NCBI GenBank assembly: GCA_030043575.1
Contig: JASHXK010000243.1
Span: 1-16,372, forward strand
DNA length: 16,372 bases
Reading direction: 5' to 3'
From: Terriglobales bacterium
Lineage (GTDB): Bacteria > Acidobacteriota > Terriglobia > Terriglobales > Acidobacteriaceae
Below the pieces are notes generated by a model. That model was not told the DNA's origin. It worked only from the letters and a program-made list of their open reading frames with translations, and made no database searches. The position numbers were made by a program, and so were the translations under genes. Every line of letters starts with the position of its first letter. The stretch's first letter is position 1. This document shows, piece by piece, positions 7,335 through 15,649 of the stretch.

Positions 7335-7572
7335 GCTCGAGTATTTGATTGTAGGCGGATCCGCAGTAATGAAGTACAGCGAGCCGCGTTCCACGAAAGA
7401 TCTCGACGTGTGGGGGCACAATTCAAGGCAAAACTCTCTGCGTAAGGTGGAAGCGCTGAACAAGTTCGGCGCTCCGGTTTCGAGTGCGTTTGACTCAGCC
7501 GGTGTAGAATTCCGGAGCGTTCATCCGGTCAGAGAGAATCCGGCCATAGGGCCTCTCTCCCGCAGACGATAG
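7282..7572 (+). CDS. MNT-type nucleotidyltransferase, probably C-terminally truncated
   Basis: This 96-residue protein begins like a minimal Pol-beta-fold nucleotidyltransferase: YLIVGGSAVMKYSEP with the GGS signature at residues 25-27 and the metal-binding pair D40-L-D42 in STKDLDVW. The family normally runs to about 140-180 residues with a third acidic residue on a later strand (as in 'VRIDIL'). Here, after GVEFRSVHPVR, the sequence changes to ENPAIGPLSRRR and stops at 7572, so the third carboxylate and the C-terminal helices are absent. The start ATG at 7282 has GAGGAAG six bases upstream, inside the preceding gene. The loss may result from an insertion or deletion near 7531, just before the methyltransferase gene. 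It is likely non-functional or altered. Confidence 0.72.
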   Translation: MAESPHYKELLQLLNEFELEYLIVGGSAVMKYSEPRSTKDLDVWGHNSRQNSLRKVEALNKFGAPVSSAFDSAGVEFRSVHPVRENPAIGPLSRRR

Positions 7573-7606
7573 TATCTTTCCGCATATCGACCCGACGGAC
7601 TCCTCA

Positions 7607-8380
7607 ATGCCGCCCGACGTTCCTCAAATGCCCGACCCCGTCGCCAACGGCGCCTTCATTCCGACGCTCAATCGCCAGGGTGCCATCTGGCTATATATCG
7701 ACGAAATCACGCAAGCGTATCTCGACTTCGCGGCGCAAAGCAAAGGCACGATGCTGGAGATTGCCGCCGGCTATGGCCATGTTGTCATCAAGGCCTTGGC
7801 AGCCGGAGCGGCCAAGGTTTTTGCCAACGAAATTGACGCTGGCCAACTGGCCATCATTCAATCGCGCGTGCCCACCCAGTACTCCGGCAAAATCGTGTGT
7901 TGCCAGGGAGAATTTCCTGAGCACCTCGATTTCCCTGATGGCAGTTTCGACGGTATCTACAATGCCAGGCTGTTTCACTTCTTCGACGGCAATCGGATTT
8001 GCACGAGCTTGACGAAGATGTATCACTGGCTGAAGCCGGGCGGCCAAGTCTTCTTAGTTAACGATGCGATCTATCGGACGATCTTCAAGCCATTAATACC
8101 ATTTTACGAGCGGCGCGTTGTTGCTGGCGATGAGTGGCCCGGCTTCATTAAGGATGTCCGCTCCCTCATCCCTGAGAGTCTGCACCCCTCAACGTTTCCC
8201 GCGACCATGAATTTCATGGACCCAACCGTGTTGACTCGTGAGTTGACACGAGCCGGCTTCGAAGTAATGAGGGCAGGCTTCTATCCCTACACTGGAGCGT
8301 TTACCCTTGGTCGCCTAGATGGACGCGAACTCGCCGGCGCGGTTGGTACAAGACGCTTTGTCGGCGAATCCGAACTGTGA
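7607..8380 (+). CDS. Class I SAM-dependent methyltransferase
   Basis: The 257-residue protein has a Rossmann-type methyltransferase core: motif I MLEIAAGYGH (residues 49-58), the acidic end of strand 2 in FANEID (72-77), CQGEFPEHLDFPDGSFDGIY (about 99-118) covering strand 4, and LKPGGQVFLVND (142-153) for strand 5. The cytoplasmic enzyme would move a methyl group from S-adenosylmethionine; the substrate cannot be read from sequence. The ATG at 7607 lacks a clear Shine-Dalgarno (GGACTCCTCA before it), and no in-frame alternative lies upstream after the TAG near 7555. It begins 34 bases after the shortened nucleotidyltransferase. Its last 94 bases run antisense to the 3' end of the cytochrome gene. 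Confidence 0.85.
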   Translation: MPPDVPQMPDPVANGAFIPTLNRQGAIWLYIDEITQAYLDFAAQSKGTMLEIAAGYGHVVIKALAAGAAKVFANEIDAGQLAIIQSRVPTQYSGKIVCCQGEFPEHLDFPDGSFDGIYNARLFHFFDGNRICTSLTKMYHWLKPGGQVFLVNDAIYRTIFKPLIPFYERRVVAGDEWPGFIKDVRSLIPESLHPSTFPATMNFMDPTVLTRELTRAGFEVMRAGFYPYTGAFTLGRLDGRELAGAVGTRRFVGESEL

Positions 8381-11064
8381 GCGGAAAGTGTTGCGCGGTC
8401 TTGGGCAATTTGCAATCGCCAGTTGGGAATCGGCGAACTGTCTCCATTCACGTTCAAGTAGCAGACCATATTTTTTAAGCGAGCGGTATCTGAGCCCGAC
8501 GCGCTATCTCCTCGCTGCCGCAAGTAGTAAGGAGGAATCGACTGGTAATACAAGGTTGCAACTACGCTCGCCGCGTTGGTCAGTTGGGAACTGATGGGTA
8601 TGGCATAGCGAACTATGCTGGATCCGCTTCCGTCGCTGTAACTTGGATCTCCGTTTACACCGACCGGTTCGGTCAACTCTGCGGACGGCCCATTGATACT
8701 CCATCCCTGGGGTAGCAGGCGATTGTTCTTTATGACCTGGTCAATATTCAAGAAGCTTGTCGTGATCTCACCTTCCGGATTCAGAGCCAACTCTTCGTAA
8801 ATCTGCACCTGATCGTCTCGAGTGATGGGGTTGGCCTGGTTGTAGTGAGGCTGATAGGCCTGCTGGTTCGGCGTGAAGAATTCCGTCACCAGCGGTTTGC
8901 CGTTGTTATCGAGAATCACGCCCTCATTCGAGGTTTGCCCCGACACCCAGAGCGTGTTGCCGAGGCTGTCGAGCACCCGGAATTCCAGAAACGCGCGCCG
9001 GAACTCAACGCCCGAGGGGAAGTCGTGGCCCGCTAAGTTCACGACTTTGACATCGGCCTGCAGTGTGCCGCCGGTATTTTGCAGCGAGAGAATGCTCACG
9101 GATGCGGTTTGGGCAACAAGCTCCAAAGCCGAATTCTGTGCGGTGTACTGACTGGAGTACGTGTCTTTCGCTGCAAAGCCAGGAAGCAGCGGATTGGAGG
9201 CATACAGCCCCAGCTCGCTGCGGTATTCGCTAAACATTTCCAGCGCGAACAGATTGACTCCCAGAAGAGTGTGGCGCGAGAACGGCGCCCGCTTCGTCAA
9301 TTGAATCTGATCGTCAGGCGCGCGGAACAGCTCGGGCGGGAAGGTATTGTCTTCTATATTCGCAACGTTGAATGCCAGAGACTTCTTGTGGTACTGCTGA
9401 GGCATGTGGCAGTCCTGGCAACTCTGAGGAGTCGAGCCGTTGTCGGCGAAGTTGCTGTTCACCCATTCCAGGAAAGTCGTCTGCTCATGAGACTGCTTGG
9501 GCGCGCCATGCTCATCCGTAAGCTGGTTCCCGTTCTGGTCGTACACGGGAAGAAAAATTGTGTGGCACGAACTGCACAGCAGCGAAGACTGGACCTGAGT
9601 GGCAAGCTTGGGATTGACTCCGATGGCATTCTGCATGGGCAGCGTGGCCACCTTCGAATACGGACCGTACAGTTCGGTTGCAGGCCCTACCTTGAATAAT
9701 CCCGTGTACGTTTCTTCGGTTCCCAATCCGTCGGCAGACATGCTGTGGCAGGAGAGACAGGAGACTCCATCGCGCGCCAGGGCGCCATATGACGAGTTCG
9801 GATCGGAGAGATGGGTGTGGGTGAACAGCGCTCCGTTGGTATCAATCTTATACTGTCGCTGGCCCATTACGCCGTGGCACCGCAAACAGGTGTCGTCGAT
9901 GAAATCCGGTGCATTCGGCTGTCCGCTTATCTTGGGATGGATGGTCCGCTCGGTCTCGAGTTGGGCCAGGAAAATCGGGTCGCGGCCCGATAAGCCCATC
10001 ATCGAATACCGCCATTCACCATTGGGAGAAACGTTGACCTTGCAGTTCGTCGGGCCCTTACTACTCTGATCGCAAGTCTGCAATGCGTTGGGATAGAGCA
10101 TGGCAGGTATGTCATTCCTCACCTGGCCGTTTCTGCCGATGAGACCTGTAATGGTTCCGGTGGCATCGTGACAGCCACCGCATTGGTCGGAGGTCAGAAA
10201 TCGCTGAGGTCCCGTGGGATGCCCCTTCGGAACAACGTGATCGTAGGACTCGGGCACCATGCAGTACGCCTGGCGTGGCGCCTTCTGCTGCGGAAATATC
10301 ATGGAACATTGCGGAGTGGTAAGAGGAGATCGGGTCGGGCCTGACTGCTCCTTCTGGTCGTAGAAGTAGGCGTGGTGCATGTTGTCGAGCGGGTTGAACT
10401 CCTCAGCCGACGTTCCATCGCCAGATGACCTGATGACGGGTTCGCCCTTTGATCCTGAATTTCCGAAATCGGCAACGTGCAGGGTAGTAGCGTAAGTTCC
10501 CTGGTTGGCGGCCGCCGATGCATGACAGTTCAGACAATAAAGACCATAACCCGTGTACACCGGCGTCGGCTCCGCACAGCCATTGGTGACCTTGATCGGG
10601 GGAGCCTCTCCGTTACCTATGTCAGCCCAGTACCAGCCATCCCACACCGAGCTATCCCGAATCATGATGGTCCAGTCCAGCAACTTTGTTCCTGCTTCAT
10701 CGGGATACTGCTCTTTCACCATCACACTGCCCTCGGGGATCTTCGCACTGCGGTCGCCGGCTTGCAGCCAGCTCCAGATGGTTGGTGAGTAATAGACCTT
10801 GACGAAGGGATGAACCTTCTGGCTCGTGCGAATCGATTCATCATGTCGCCAGGACTCGTAGCAGCGGTTGTCCACAAATCGGGTGAGCTCGGGCAGGAAG
10901 CCAGGGGAACTAGAAGCGGGCAAAGCAGAACATTTCTCCACCGGTTCGTTCGCCGAAATCGGTGGATTGTTGCCACAGCCAGTTAGTAGCAAGGATAGAG
11001 CCGCGGCGGTCCAGAGCAGTGCGGCTGTTCCTCGTGAGTTCAGAACTCGCTCCCAATCTGACAA
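8287..11064 (-). CDS. Hexahaem c-type cytochrome lipoprotein
   Basis: The 925-residue protein carries an export signal ending in the lipobox LTGC (Cys30), so it is likely lipid-anchored outside the cytoplasm. Six CxxCH haem-attachment motifs are visible: CLNCH 177-181, CGGCH 295-299, CLRCH 393-397, CLSCH 436-440, CSSCH 497-501 and CQDCH 549-553. Residues about 85-181 (SVMVKEQY, WTIMIRDSSVWDGWYWAD, then the first haem motif) recall the cytochrome P460 fold. The C-terminal third has NLAGHDFPSGVEFRRAF, typical of large multihaem cytochromes. It should carry electrons in the periplasm or at the cell surface; donor and acceptor are unknown. The longest frame opens at TTG 11064; an internal CTG is possible. 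The last 30 or so residues are Ser/Arg/Pro-rich and read through antisense methyltransferase sequence. It lies 388 bases downstream of the receptor-kinase gene. Confidence 0.88.
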   Translation of the reverse strand: MSDWERVLNSRGTAALLWTAAALSLLLTGCGNNPPISANEPVEKCSALPASSSPGFLPELTRFVDNRCYESWRHDESIRTSQKVHPFVKVYYSPTIWSWLQAGDRSAKIPEGSVMVKEQYPDEAGTKLLDWTIMIRDSSVWDGWYWADIGNGEAPPIKVTNGCAEPTPVYTGYGLYCLNCHASAAANQGTYATTLHVADFGNSGSKGEPVIRSSGDGTSAEEFNPLDNMHHAYFYDQKEQSGPTRSPLTTPQCSMIFPQQKAPRQAYCMVPESYDHVVPKGHPTGPQRFLTSDQCGGCHDATGTITGLIGRNGQVRNDIPAMLYPNALQTCDQSSKGPTNCKVNVSPNGEWRYSMMGLSGRDPIFLAQLETERTIHPKISGQPNAPDFIDDTCLRCHGVMGQRQYKIDTNGALFTHTHLSDPNSSYGALARDGVSCLSCHSMSADGLGTEETYTGLFKVGPATELYGPYSKVATLPMQNAIGVNPKLATQVQSSLLCSSCHTIFLPVYDQNGNQLTDEHGAPKQSHEQTTFLEWVNSNFADNGSTPQSCQDCHMPQQYHKKSLAFNVANIEDNTFPPELFRAPDDQIQLTKRAPFSRHTLLGVNLFALEMFSEYRSELGLYASNPLLPGFAAKDTYSSQYTAQNSALELVAQTASVSILSLQNTGGTLQADVKVVNLAGHDFPSGVEFRRAFLEFRVLDSLGNTLWVSGQTSNEGVILDNNGKPLVTEFFTPNQQAYQPHYNQANPITRDDQVQIYEELALNPEGEITTSFLNIDQVIKNNRLLPQGWSINGPSAELTEPVGVNGDPSYSDGSGSSIVRYAIPISSQLTNAASVVATLYYQSIPPYYLRQRGDSASGSDTARLKNMVCYLNVNGDSSPIPNWRLQIAQDRATLSAHSSDSPTKRLVPTAPASSRPSRRPRVNAPV

Positions 11065-11452
11065 CCACGAGGACGGTCATGCGTGGCTAGCAGATTCAAT
11101 ATGACGCTCAGGTGGTAAAGCTGCCATCTTATACTATGCTCGAGTTTCATCCGCGGCTTTTCTGACCTAACTGTGCCTAAGTTCCGTCGTCTCGTACATG
11201 TCTCCTTCCAAAAGGGCCGACCGCCACCTCCGATGCAAGTTGGCCGCATCAATATCGCGGAGCGCGACCGGTTTCTACCGCTAACCACGGCGTTGTCGGC
11301 AGAGATGGATGCTCCCGGGAAGTCGCCTAGAGCGGATATAACTGATAAACCACTTGGCCATATAACGGCCAAACCGTGCTCTGAAGAACTCCGGTAGGTC
11401 GTTCTAGTCCCGGGAGAACTGAGCAGCTTCCGGACGAAGATAGATCCGCTTC
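11065..11452. other. Spacer between kinase and cytochrome genes
   Basis: These 388 bases follow the kinase stop and precede the cytochrome start, both on minus, and should contain the cytochrome promoter. I see no gene; the small frames at 11040-11372 (minus) and 11173-11397 (plus) lack motifs. The clearest structure is the inverted repeat at 11354-11372. GTTCT (11401-11405) and AGAAC (11415-11419) around CCCGGG make a second, weaker stem just past the kinase gene, without a T-run. Confidence 0.4.
11354..11372. repeat. Inverted repeat TTGGCC-N7-GGCCAA
   Basis: TTGGCC (11354-11359) and GGCCAA (11367-11372) are perfect complements around ATATAAC. The symmetry, the AT-rich centre and the position upstream of the cytochrome gene fit a dimeric regulator's operator, though about 290 bases from the start codon. 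No poly-T follows, so a terminator is unlikely. Confidence 0.35.
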
Positions 11453-14149
11453 CTATTTTTGTTGATTCAGGGCTTCGGCAAAATTCGTTACCAACGTCAC
11501 CGACTGTGTGTCCTGCCCTGAGAGCCGTGCGACGAGAATCTTCTTGCCATCTCGAGAGAGATTAAAGTACGGAGAGTTCCCCGGATTGAATTTGACTACC
11601 GTCTGCGGGGCTCCGAACTGCAGGCCATCACCCTGCTCCTTCACCGGGACAGCGACAAGCGAATTCGTCATATTGACGTTCTCAACGTAGTACAGTTCCT
11701 TGCCATCGCTGCTCCAGAGCGGCAGGAACGCTGTATTCGATGAAACCTGCCATTTTCCTTTGCGATCGCCGAAAGGCACAATGTACACCTGCCAGGTTTG
11801 GGACTCCTGGGAGTCGTAGGCTACATACCGCCCATCCGGTGAAAAGGATGCCCAATCACCGTCTTCAACGATTTTCGCTGGCTTGCGCGGCTCTGCCAGT
11901 GGGAGCGCCCAAAGGCTGCTTTTCTGGTTTTCACGCTTCAGCACCAGAACGATCTTGCCATCGGGAGAGATGTCGGCGGGAAAGACATCGTAATCGTCCT
12001 TAAACACGCTTTCTTCGGCGCTGCTGCCGTCGGCGAGCTTGCGCAAAATGCTGTAGTGGCCATCGCGCAGGCTCGCATAGTAGATCCACTTGCCGTCCGG
12101 AGACCATCGGGGAGTACTGTTAGAGACCGGCCCGAAGGTGAGCCGGGTTCGGACTCCGCGCGCAAGATCCAGCACAAAAATGTCCGCTACACCCGCCCTG
12201 TCCATTTGTAGCGCTACCCGGTCTCCTTGCGGTGACAGCCGCGGGGTCAGGCTGGTGAGATTGTCAGCCACAATGCCGGCTTCTTTTCCGTTCCGGTCCA
12301 GCCATAGCAACTGGGTGGCGCCCATCGTGCCGCTGCCGTAGACCAATAAACCACCTTCTGTGGCGGAGACGTCCATGTGCCACGTAACCGCATCGTCAAC
12401 TACTCCGCTGGCCACCAACTGCGCGTCCCCTTTCAACTCGCCTTTGGCCGGATCGAAGCTCTGCGCCAGCAGGTTATTGCCTCTCGCAAACAGGAGATAG
12501 CCAGCGGCATAGACCGCATTGGATTGCGTGTGGAGCAAGAGACGGTTTTCGCGGCCATCAAGCGATGCGTAATAAATTCCGTCATTGCCAGCCTTGGGGA
12601 TGTCGTGACTGAGAGCCAGGTACAGGAAATGTTTGCCATCCGGTAAAAAAGCCGGCCAGCGATGCGAATCGTACTGCGCGTCGAGCTTGGTGAGCGGCTC
12701 CGCAGTTCCTCCGCTCGCGCTGACCTTCATCAAGGGAGCGCTCGGCTGAGGTGAAAAGACAATGACGCCTCCGGAACCCCAAGCACCGCCCCGGCCCTGC
12801 TGTGCGTCGACCACGTCGGTGGGAACACCGCCATTCAGATCCACGCGCTTCAGCTTTCCTATGACAAAGAACGCAAGCGATCGGCTGTCGGGCGACCAAA
12901 AAGGAAACGTGGCGCCGTCCGTTCCCTCGATTGGATGCGGCTCAAGGGAGTTCAAGGGACGAACCCAGATTTCCACGTTGTCCTGTGCGCCCCGGGCGGT
13001 AAAGGCAATGAGTTTGCCATCCGGCGACAGCACCGGAGGCCCGGCAGCATCACCGGTCAGGCGAAAAAGCTTGTTGTAAGGAGGATTGATGGAAGATCGG
13101 GTGCTGGGCGCAGATTGCGGGTGGTGGTACAAGAATATCGCGCCGATTGCTCCCAGAATACCTGCCACAACGGCCACGACCACGACGGCTGCCAGCCCTC
13201 CTGCACGCGACGCCCTCTCAGAAGTCGCTGCACGGTCGGACGCCTTTCCAGCCGCGATGCTCTGCAAATCCAGCTTCACATCATGCGCGGTCTGAATTCG
13301 CTCATCGGGATCTTTCTCGAGGCAATTTCGGATCAGTCGATCCAGCGCCGGTGGCGAAGCCGGTGCCAGCGTCGAGACGGGAGGGGGTTCGACTGCGAGA
13401 ATCTGACCGACAATACTGCCCTGATTCTTGCCCTCGAAGGCGCGCTTGCCGGTTGCCATCTCGAACAACATCGCGCCAAAGGCAAAGATGTCGGAGCGTG
13501 CGTCGGCTTCCATCCCCTGAACCTGTTCGGGTGACATGTATTGCACCGTGCCGACCACCGTGCCTGTGGTAGACAGCGGCGACGCGGGCGAAACCGCGGG
13601 ACTGGTGGTCGTCAAAGCAGCCGCAAGAATGGAAGCTGATCCGCTGCTCTTATCTCCGGCAGCAGCGGTCGCCGCTAACGGCTTGGCCAGGCCGAAATCC
13701 AGTAGCTTGGCGCCAGCTCTGGTCAGCATCACGTTGCCCGGCTTCAGGTCGCGATGCACTACTCCCGCCCGATGCGCTTTCTCCAGTGCGTCGGCAATTT
13801 CGGTGGCAATCTTCAGTACCTGCTCCGGTGCCAGCGGACCCTTCTTCAGGCGGTCCGACAGCGTCTCGCCTTCCAGATACTCCATCACGAGGAAATCGGT
13901 GCCGTCCTGATGACCGACGTCATGAAGCACGCAAATGTGCGAATGCTGCAGCTGCGAGATGATTTTGGCTTCGCGCTCAAATCGGGCGCGCAACTCGGCG
14001 TTGGCCACGAGCTGGGAGTTCAGAACCTTGATGGCAACGGTGCGATCCAGGCGGGTGTCGCGGGCGCGGTAGACTTCGCCCATGCCGCCGGCGCCCAGCG
14101 GCGATTGAATTTCATAGGGACCGAGCTTACATCCCGGTGCGATTGGCAT
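11453..14149 (-). CDS. Transmembrane Ser/Thr kinase with PD40/TolB-like propeller
   Basis: This 898-residue Hanks-type kinase has all key residues: glycine loop GAGGMGEV (19-26), VAIK Lys41, HRDLKPGN with catalytic Asp134, DFG at 151-153, YMSPEQ (204-209) and ARSDIFAFG (217-225). A low-complexity Ala/Thr/Ser insert (about 158-198) sits between DFG and the PEQ motif. One membrane helix (about 318-341) follows. Residues about 355-898 form repeated PD40/TolB-like blades (SPDGKLIAF, SPDSRSLAFF, SPDGKWIYYAS, SPDGRYVAYDS), predicted outside the membrane as a sensor. The start MPIAPGCKLGPYEI is typical of acidobacterial kinases. No Shine-Dalgarno lies before the ATG at 14149, and TATAAT 11 bases upstream suggests a near-leaderless transcript. 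The downstream same-strand gene is the hexahaem cytochrome; a regulatory link is speculation. Confidence 0.94.
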   Translation of the reverse strand: MPIAPGCKLGPYEIQSPLGAGGMGEVYRARDTRLDRTVAIKVLNSQLVANAELRARFEREAKIISQLQHSHICVLHDVGHQDGTDFLVMEYLEGETLSDRLKKGPLAPEQVLKIATEIADALEKAHRAGVVHRDLKPGNVMLTRAGAKLLDFGLAKPLAATAAAGDKSSGSASILAAALTTTSPAVSPASPLSTTGTVVGTVQYMSPEQVQGMEADARSDIFAFGAMLFEMATGKRAFEGKNQGSIVGQILAVEPPPVSTLAPASPPALDRLIRNCLEKDPDERIQTAHDVKLDLQSIAAGKASDRAATSERASRAGGLAAVVVVAVVAGILGAIGAIFLYHHPQSAPSTRSSINPPYNKLFRLTGDAAGPPVLSPDGKLIAFTARGAQDNVEIWVRPLNSLEPHPIEGTDGATFPFWSPDSRSLAFFVIGKLKRVDLNGGVPTDVVDAQQGRGGAWGSGGVIVFSPQPSAPLMKVSASGGTAEPLTKLDAQYDSHRWPAFLPDGKHFLYLALSHDIPKAGNDGIYYASLDGRENRLLLHTQSNAVYAAGYLLFARGNNLLAQSFDPAKGELKGDAQLVASGVVDDAVTWHMDVSATEGGLLVYGSGTMGATQLLWLDRNGKEAGIVADNLTSLTPRLSPQGDRVALQMDRAGVADIFVLDLARGVRTRLTFGPVSNSTPRWSPDGKWIYYASLRDGHYSILRKLADGSSAEESVFKDDYDVFPADISPDGKIVLVLKRENQKSSLWALPLAEPRKPAKIVEDGDWASFSPDGRYVAYDSQESQTWQVYIVPFGDRKGKWQVSSNTAFLPLWSSDGKELYYVENVNMTNSLVAVPVKEQGDGLQFGAPQTVVKFNPGNSPYFNLSRDGKKILVARLSGQDTQSVTLVTNFAEALNQQK

Positions 14150-14160
14150 GAATGCGCGCC

Positions 14161-14166
14161 ATTATA
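14161..14166 (-). promoter_or_regulatory. Candidate -10 box of the kinase gene
   Basis: The minus strand reads TATAAT here, ending 11 bases before the kinase ATG, so transcription would start about five bases before the codon. That agrees with the lack of a ribosome binding site. No good -35 hexamer is seen at normal spacing. Confidence 0.35.
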
Positions 14167-14627
14167 ACGTGCGATGCCAGATTGGCGGCCGATGCATACT
14201 CCGGCAAACGCAGTTAGGGTGGTACCCTATTAGATTCACAACCCCACAATTACGCGTCAGTTGGCAATTCGCCAGCAACGCAGACAACGGCCAACAACGG
14301 TGCCTGCCGAAGATTACCGGCGACAGGTCGGCTGGGGTCTATGAATGCTTTCCTTTCATCTGGCCGTAGAACGCGCTATCCGCGCTTTTGAAAAGCTTTG
14401 CAGGGCCACAAGTACGGAACGCCGACTACGCGCTCATGTGGGTTGCTGGACCCTGGGGCGTTCTCAGGACTTATCCAGTCCGCTCTACGCAAAGTGGGTC
14501 AATGAGCCCTCTGGCCAGTTCTCAACAGTTGAGAAACGAATTCCGCCCAACCACTGGCGCGTCGAGGCTACAAATCGGACAACGCTTCGTCCAATAAACG
14601 AGCGCCATTAGCCTCGGTACCGACTGA
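14167..14627. other. Spacer between kinase and membrane-protein genes
   Basis: About 460 bases without a supportable gene. It contains a small inverted repeat, TAGGGT-GGT-ACCCTA (14215-14229), about 65 bases upstream of the kinase start, and the left copy of the 35-base direct repeat (14340-14374). The plus-strand frames 14148-14369, 14345-14611 and 14388-14597 show no known motif and overlap each other. Confidence 0.4.
14340..14374. repeat. Left copy of a 35-bp direct repeat
   Basis: This copy matches 15650-15684 at 33 of 35 bases, with a perfect 26-base core (14343-14368 and 15653-15678; contains CTTTCCTTTCATCTGGCC). Both copies have the same orientation and bracket the membrane-protein gene. 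On the minus strand both read YGQMKGKHS followed by a stop (TAG here, TAA in the other). It could be a recombination site of the neighbouring recombinase or the tail of a duplicated coding unit. Confidence 0.85.
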
Positions 14628-15602
14628 TCACTTAATTCCAAAATCACTCACAATCAACCGCGTATCCACTGTCACATGTGGTGAAATCGCGTGATACGCC
14701 CACACATGCACCCACGCATTCCCCGTCCGCCATGTTAGAAACGACTTCATCAACCCAGCCGGAATTAACAACAAGTAGACGAAAGTCAGTGACATCGCAG
14801 CCGCTCCAATCGAGTCGTACCGCGTACCCGACTCAAAAATATGTATTGTCGGATAACTCACCGCGCCCAGCAGGTAAGCCGTCATCGGCGAAAACAGCTT
14901 GAAGTATCTCGGCATCAAGACCGAGTAGATAACAATCATGATCGGCAGATCCGTCCCGAACAGATGTAGCCAAAATGACATCAGCCCACCGACAAGCTGC
15001 TGATGCGGCGTGAGCTGAAAGACATTTGATCCCATCATGTCCATCCCGACGCTGAAGGCAAGCACCACCATGATCACCAGCACATCGCTCTTCAGGTTTG
15101 CCGATTTCAAGTTAAGTTGCTCGTTTGAGTATCCTCGCATCCGAAACACAGCATACGGGATGAGTGCCAGTAGGATCCCGTTGTAAGCCGCCCATGTATA
15201 AACCTCAATCGGTGACTGCACCCGCGTCGCCCCGACCAGCGACCCATTCAGATGTAGGGCGATCCCTTCGCCAAACAAGTGCTGTCCGATCAGACGGCCA
15301 GCTACCATCACCACCGCGGCATACACCCACATCGCCAGCGTCTCGCGCCCTGCAATACCAGATTCTGGAGCACGCTGTCCTAGCTCAATCACAGGCCGCT
15401 TTCGGGTCAGCAGCGCAACCAATCCGAACATGAGCACTACCAGTACCAAATATTCCGACGATCCAACGACCAGGCCTCTAAACCGCGACATGTGTCGAGA
15501 GAAAAGCAATCCAACTCCACTCAGAAGCAGCCAAAGAAGGATCGCCACGTACAAAGCCCTTTGTCGAACCACCCATCCGATTCCGCTGAAGCGCTCATTC
15601 AT
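14628..15602 (-). CDS. Polytopic membrane protein of unknown function
   Basis: This encodes 324 residues from the ATG at 15602; a GTG two codons upstream (15608) is an equally open start, and neither has a good Shine-Dalgarno. About eight hydrophobic segments span the sequence (starting near residues 16, 51, 89, 135, 173, 203, 242 and 263), so it is an inner-membrane protein. The segment GGLMSFWLHLFGTDLPIMIV and following charged loop loosely recall CPBP-type (CAAX protease-like) membrane proteins. I do not see the EExxxR and FxxxH motifs that family needs, so I leave it unnamed. The C-terminus GNAWVHVWAYHAISPHV is distinctive. The gene stands alone within two 35-base direct repeats and beside a tyrosine recombinase, which hints that it may be cargo. 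Confidence 0.8.
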   Translation of the reverse strand: MNERFSGIGWVVRQRALYVAILLWLLLSGVGLLFSRHMSRFRGLVVGSSEYLVLVVLMFGLVALLTRKRPVIELGQRAPESGIAGRETLAMWVYAAVVMVAGRLIGQHLFGEGIALHLNGSLVGATRVQSPIEVYTWAAYNGILLALIPYAVFRMRGYSNEQLNLKSANLKSDVLVIMVVLAFSVGMDMMGSNVFQLTPHQQLVGGLMSFWLHLFGTDLPIMIVIYSVLMPRYFKLFSPMTAYLLGAVSYPTIHIFESGTRYDSIGAAAMSLTFVYLLLIPAGLMKSFLTWRTGNAWVHVWAYHAISPHVTVDTRLIVSDFGIK

Positions 15603-15649
15603 GGCCACATTCTATGCTTCGATGGGCGCCTCGGGCTGTTGACAACAGT

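Noticed and set aside
9079..9699. Plus-strand frame of 206 residues inside the cytochrome gene
   Set aside because: Antisense to the haem-bearing region of a clear gene; no motif.
12935..13534. Plus-strand frame of 199 residues inside the kinase gene
   Set aside because: Antisense to the membrane helix and kinase C-lobe coding sequence; Cys/Arg-rich translation typical of shadows.
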